NCBI GenBank assembly: GCA_023437285.1
Contig: JAEZGP010000399.1
Span: forward strand, 1 to 8,367
Direction of reading: 5' to 3'
DNA length: 8,367 nt
Source: Actinomycetes bacterium
GTDB lineage: Bacteria; Actinomycetota; Actinomycetes; Mycobacteriales; Micromonosporaceae
In this document: positions 5,894-8,367 of the stretch, in pieces
Layout of the letters: every line of letters begins with the position of its first letter
How positions within the stretch are numbered: the first letter of the stretch is position 1
Translations under genes and position numbers: made by a program
The notes under the pieces: model-generated
Database searches by the model: none
What the model was told of the DNA's origin: nothing
The model's input: the letters and a program-made list of their open reading frames with translations, nothing else

Positions 5894-6010
5894 AGCTGCA
5901 GTCCTACCCTCGCCGCCTTATGTGCGCAAAGGGCGGGCTCGCCACGCCTCCATCGCCCTATGTGCGCAAAAGGTGGCCGCGCCGCACCGTCGCACGTGCA
6001 CGTGAGGCGG

Positions 6011-6108
6011 CCCAGGACCGAAACGGCGATCTTCAGTCGTGGCGCCCGCGGCGGCGTGGGTCGGTGACACGCGGGAACAGCAGCGTACGGGGGGACCTTG
6101 CGACGCGA
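6011..6108. other. Gene-free stretch between the array and the permease operon end
   Basis: About 100 bp of GC-rich sequence in which I find no credible gene and no further repeat units. The only nearby peculiarity is a perfect 12-bp palindrome, two tandem CACGTG hexamers at 5993-6004, inside the last decayed unit of the array. Confidence 0.4.
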
Positions 6109-6150
6109 CCCGGGTGCGACAGCGACGGCGCTGGCGCCGCCACACCCGGG
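6109..6150 (-). terminator. Candidate hairpin terminator of the sugar permease operon
   Basis: Arms CCCGGGTG (6109-6116) and CACCCGGG (6143-6150) pair perfectly. The enclosed 26 bases contain a further small stem (GGCGC/GCGCC, 6127-6137). The structure begins ten bases after the stop codon of the last permease gene. No T-tract follows on the minus strand, as is common for actinobacterial hairpin terminators. Termination efficiency cannot be judged. Confidence 0.5.
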
Positions 6151-6159
6151 AGCCGCTTG

Positions 6160-7062
6160 TCAGCCCTTGACCGCGCCGGCTGTCAGGCCGGCGGCGATGT
6201 TGCGCTGGATCACCAGGAAGAAGACCACCACGGGGATCGAAGTGATCAACGCGGAGGCCATCATCGGCCCCCAGAACGTGCCCCGCGATGTTTGGTTCGA
6301 AACGAGCCACGCCATCAGGTTCTGGTGGTCGGGGCGGTTCACCGTCTGGATGATGATGAACTCGTTCCAGGCCTGGATGAAGCCGTAGATCGAGGTGGCG
6401 ACCAGGCCGGGGCCGGTCAGCGGCAGGATCACCCGGTAGAACGTCTGCCAGCGGCTGCAGCCGTCGACGAGCGCCGCTTCGTCGAGTTCGCGGGGGATGT
6501 TGGCGATGAAGCCGCGCAGCGTCCAGATCGTGTACGGCAGGAACAGCACCATGTACACCGTCGTGATGCCGATCAGCGTGTTGGTCAGTTCGACAGCGTT
6601 GAGCAGCAGGAACACCGGGATCAGCAGGGCGACGAACGGGACCATCTGCACCATGAGGATGACCACGATGAGGGCCTTGCGGCCGTAGAAGCGGAACCGG
6701 GCGATGGCCAGCGCGCCGAGGAACCCGACCACGATCGCCGACACGGTGGCCAGCACCGTGATGATGAGGCCGTTGCGCAGGTCGAGCAGGAAGTTCGGCG
6801 CCTTGATCGCGGAGATGACGTTGTCGAATGTCGGGTGCTGCGGGAAGAAGTGCGGCTCGAACGTCAGGATCTCGTTCGCCGGCTTGAATGCCGTATTGAT
6901 CATCCAGTACGCCGGGAAGACCATGACGATCGCGATGATGATCCCGGCCGTGTTGGCGAGGAAGCCGCCGATGCGGGTACGCCCGACGACCTGGTTGCCC
7001 ATGTCGTCGACGCGGCGACTCCTGCCGCGACGCGGGGCGGGCGGCGTCGTGATCACGGCCAT
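6160..7062 (-). CDS. Carbohydrate ABC transporter permease, MalG type (CUT1)
   Basis: This is one of the two membrane-channel subunits of a binding-protein-dependent sugar importer. The 300-residue length is typical of MalG-type proteins. A short basic N-terminal tail (about 1-30) precedes the first membrane helix (about 33-54), and further helices follow. The cytoplasmic EAA loop that docks the ATPase is clear at about 192-221 (DEAALVDG ... ILPLTGPGL). The C terminus ends in the GLTAGAVKG-like form common in actinobacterial sugar permeases. The ATG at 7062 shares one base with the TGA of the upstream permease (TGATG), so translation is almost certainly coupled. The frame runs open further upstream, but there it only shadows the other permease. 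No ATPase gene follows. A shared MsiK-like ATPase encoded elsewhere is the usual actinobacterial arrangement. Substrate is unknown. Confidence 0.94.
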   Translation of the reverse strand: MAVITTPPAPRRGRSRRVDDMGNQVVGRTRIGGFLANTAGIIIAIVMVFPAYWMINTAFKPANEILTFEPHFFPQHPTFDNVISAIKAPNFLLDLRNGLIITVLATVSAIVVGFLGALAIARFRFYGRKALIVVILMVQMVPFVALLIPVFLLLNAVELTNTLIGITTVYMVLFLPYTIWTLRGFIANIPRELDEAALVDGCSRWQTFYRVILPLTGPGLVATSIYGFIQAWNEFIIIQTVNRPDHQNLMAWLVSNQTSRGTFWGPMMASALITSIPVVVFFLVIQRNIAAGLTAGAVKG

Positions 7063-8282
7063 CAGTCCTGCTCTCCGATCTTGAACATCTGCCGGACGTA
7101 GAAGATCATCACGCCGAGCATGAGGAGTACGGTCACCACGGCCACCGCCGAGCCCAGGCTGTACTTGGATTGGCCGAACGCGGTCATGAAGGAGTAGATG
7201 CTCAGGGTCTGGAATTCCTCCTCCGGCCGGCCGTTGCGCAGCACCCAGATCTGGGTGAAGACCTGGAAGTCCCAGATGATCGACAGGGTCGTGACGATGC
7301 CGAGCAGCGGACGCAGGATGGGCAGCGTCACGGCGCGGAACACCTGCCAGGGGTTGGCGCCGTCGACGGTCGCGGCCTCGCTGAGTTCCTTGGGTACCTG
7401 CGACATGCCGGCGAACAGCGTGATCGCGAGGAACGGCAGGGCGCCCCACACCACCACGGCGGTGATCACGATCCAGCCCTGCAACGGGTCGGCGAACCAG
7501 CTGTGGTTGTGGAAGTCCACGCCGGGCAGTTGGTCGATCATCCAGTTCACGACGCCGAAGTTCGCGTCCACGAGCCACAGGAACACCTGCGAGGAGACCA
7601 GGCCGGGCATCGCCCAGGCGAGCATCATGGCGACGACCATGGCGGTACGCACCGGCTTGGCCACCCGGCGCATCAGCAGCGCGACGGCCAGCCCCAGCAG
7701 CACCGAGACGGTCACGGCGACGGCCGTAAACACGACGGTACGCAGAACCACGGACCAGAACACGCTGTCCTGGAAGATCCTCGTGTAGTTGGCGAACCCG
7801 ACCCAGGCCGGGTCCTCGCCACGGATGAGCTGCCGATGGCCCATGGCCTGCAACGACAGCACCACCACGCGGTAGAGCGGGTAGCCCAGCAGCGCGAGCA
7901 GCGCCACGACGGCCGGGGCGATGAGCAGGTACGGAGTGGACCGCTCGCCAGCGAACAGGCGGCGGCGCCGCGTAGGAGGCCTGCCGCCGTCGGAGGCCCT
8001 GCCCGCGTCGGCGACGATCAACCCGGCCGCGGCGTCCGCGCCGGTCACCGCCGCGCTCGCGGGAACTCCCGCCGCGCCTGAGGCAACACCCGCCGAGGGA
8101 CCGCCCGCAGAGGCAACCCCCGCCGAGCCAACGCTCGCCGAGGCAACACCTGCCGAGGCAACGCCCGCAGACGCAGCGTCGGCCGAGGGACCGCCCGCCG
8201 AGGCAACACCCGCCGAGGCAACGCCCGCCGACACAGCGTCAGCCGCGCGCGGATCGCCTCCGGTGACCGCCACGTTGTCCAT
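7062..8282 (-). CDS. Carbohydrate ABC transporter permease, MalF type, with repetitive N-terminal extension
   Basis: This is the partner channel subunit of the sugar importer. The conventional permease core starts near residue 113, with the first helix at about 118-138. The EAA loop is at about 299-328 (SEAATVDG ... LPILRPLLG), and the protein ends in a short hydrophilic tail. Unusually, about 110 residues precede the core, whereas relatives usually have 20-40. Residues 16-70 are eleven tandem pentapeptides such as VASAG and GPSAG, followed by an Ala-rich stretch and a basic RRRR cluster (105-108) at the membrane entry. The ATG at 8282 is supported by GAGGA (8293-8289) with a six-base gap. 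The extension therefore looks translated, and no better start lies downstream. It is upstream of, and coupled to, the MalG-type gene. The topological role of the tail is unknown; it should face the cytoplasm. Confidence 0.93.
   Translation of the reverse strand: MDNVAVTGGDPRAADAVSAGVASAGVASAGGPSADAASAGVASAGVASASVGSAGVASAGGPSAGVASGAAGVPASAAVTGADAAAGLIVADAGRASDGGRPPTRRRRLFAGERSTPYLLIAPAVVALLALLGYPLYRVVVLSLQAMGHRQLIRGEDPAWVGFANYTRIFQDSVFWSVVLRTVVFTAVAVTVSVLLGLAVALLMRRVAKPVRTAMVVAMMLAWAMPGLVSSQVFLWLVDANFGVVNWMIDQLPGVDFHNHSWFADPLQGWIVITAVVVWGALPFLAITLFAGMSQVPKELSEAATVDGANPWQVFRAVTLPILRPLLGIVTTLSIIWDFQVFTQIWVLRNGRPEEEFQTLSIYSFMTAFGQSKYSLGSAVAVVTVLLMLGVMIFYVRQMFKIGEQD
8073..8237 (-). repeat. 15-bp tandem repeats encoding an Ala/Ser/Gly/Val pentapeptide array
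   Basis: Eleven imperfect 15-bp units in frame encode pentapeptides of the pattern [VAG][APG]SA[GDS]. A GPSA unit appears twice, six units apart, which indicates a higher-order duplication. All units keep the reading frame, consistent with a translated, low-complexity, probably disordered tail. Confidence 0.85.
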
Positions 8283-8320
8283 TGCCTGTCCTCACCGCCG
8301 CTGAGAAGAGTGGACCGGGG

Positions 8321-8353
8321 CCGGCGGGTGGCGTCAAGGCCGCCACCCGCCGG
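8321..8353 (-). terminator. Strong 13-bp hairpin upstream of the permease pair
   Basis: Arms CCGGCGGGTGGCG (8321-8333) and CGCCACCCGCCGG (8341-8353) pair perfectly around a 7-base loop. No T-tract follows on the minus strand. In many sugar importer operons a hairpin between the binding-protein gene and the permease genes lowers permease expression or stabilises the upstream message. That role fits here if the binding-protein gene lies just beyond the edge. Confidence 0.6.
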
Positions 8354-8356
8354 ACA

Positions 8357-8367
8357 CTACGCGGGCT
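8357..8367 (-). CDS. Possible last codons of an upstream gene (solute-binding protein expected)
   Basis: On the minus strand a TAG stop at 8359-8357 is preceded by codons CCC GCG up to the window edge and is followed at once by the strong hairpin. This would suit the end of a solute-binding protein gene, which normally precedes MalF/MalG-type genes. Three codons cannot prove it. Confidence 0.25.

Larger units (their letters stand above)
5336..6010. repeat. Tandem array of 16 (plus one decayed) 39-42-bp units with dyad-symmetric cores
   Basis: Each unit has a 22-bp core of two 9-base arms around a 4-base centre. The left arm is CGCCMTWTG-like, the centre CGCA or TGCG, and the right arm CAAARGGCG-like. 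A GC-rich linker of about 19-20 bp follows. Measured at the GGCGA that closes each core, units stand at 5354, 5396, 5437, 5479, 5520, 5561, 5603, 5642, 5684, 5725, 5766, 5808, 5849, 5890, 5932 and 5972. A decayed copy ends near 6010. Steps are almost all 41 or 42 bp, with one of 39 and one of 40. Arms pair at 5-9 of 9 positions in the units I checked. Linkers fall into a few classes, for example GAACCCCGCTCGCGCC and GCCGGGGGCCGCTCC. Units decay toward the right end. The array fills the gap between the sugar permease operon and the polymerase gene. Function is unknown; protein-binding sites, structured RNA or a minisatellite are all possible. Confidence 0.9.

Noticed and set aside
5993..6004. 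Perfect 12-bp palindrome of two CACGTG hexamers as a separate operator
   Set aside because: It lies in the decayed last unit of the array, and short GC-rich palindromes are common in such DNA. Nothing else supports a separate role.
5336..6010. CRISPR array
   Set aside because: Linkers between cores are not unique; they recur in a few related classes, vary in the same way as the cores, and are only about 19-20 bp. No cas genes are visible.
5336..6010. Replication origin or partition site (DnaA boxes, parS)
   Set aside because: The cores do not contain TTGTCCACA-like DnaA boxes or the TGTTTCACGTGAAACA parS sequence. No dnaA, parA, parB or rep gene is nearby.
5336..6010. LexA or damage-response operators controlling the polymerase gene
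   Set aside because: No GAAC-N4-GTTC-type dyad is present in the units. The GAACCCC in linkers occurs only as direct repeats, without a matching GTTC arm at the right spacing.

Overview
The window is very GC-rich, uses GTG as well as ATG starts, and carries gene families typical of Actinobacteria: a short family A polymerase with a degenerate exonuclease domain, sugar permeases with no ATPase gene beside them, and a zinc-ribbon Nudix enzyme. A Micromonosporaceae-like actinomycete is my best guess. This is inferred from protein style only.

Layout, left to right. (1) Positions 1-2888, minus strand: a compact run reading right to left, with a MocA-like nucleotidyltransferase (2888-2328), an XdhC-family molybdenum-enzyme maturation protein (2283-1141) and an MFS exporter (1107 to beyond the left edge). 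A small dyad covers the exporter start codon. (2) Positions 2889-3015: a divergent promoter region. (3) Positions 3016-3522, plus strand: a zinc-ribbon Nudix hydrolase, possibly leaderless. (4) Positions 3523-3634: a convergent gap with two separate short tandem duplications, one at each flanking gene end. (5) Positions 5263-3635, minus strand: a 542-residue family A DNA polymerase without a 5' nuclease domain. (6) Positions 5264-6159: about 0.9 kb without a credible gene, filled mostly by 16 or 17 tandem units of 39-42 bp. Each unit holds a 22-bp dyad-symmetric core. (7) Positions 8282-6160, minus strand: two translationally coupled sugar ABC permeases (MalF type then MalG type). A strong hairpin lies upstream of the first, and possibly the last codons of a preceding gene, which may encode the solute-binding protein.

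The two functional blocks are molybdenum hydroxylase maturation (left) and carbohydrate import (right). They have no obvious connection. The most unusual element is the repeat array between the sugar operon and the polymerase. It is phased at about four helical turns, its cores are palindromic, and its linkers fall into a few classes. It matches no site class I know (not CRISPR, parS, DnaA or LexA). It could be an array of protein-binding sites, a hairpin-forming transcript, or a lineage-specific minisatellite. Long open frames crossing it on both strands are very probably artefacts, including an upstream extension of the polymerase frame to 5587.
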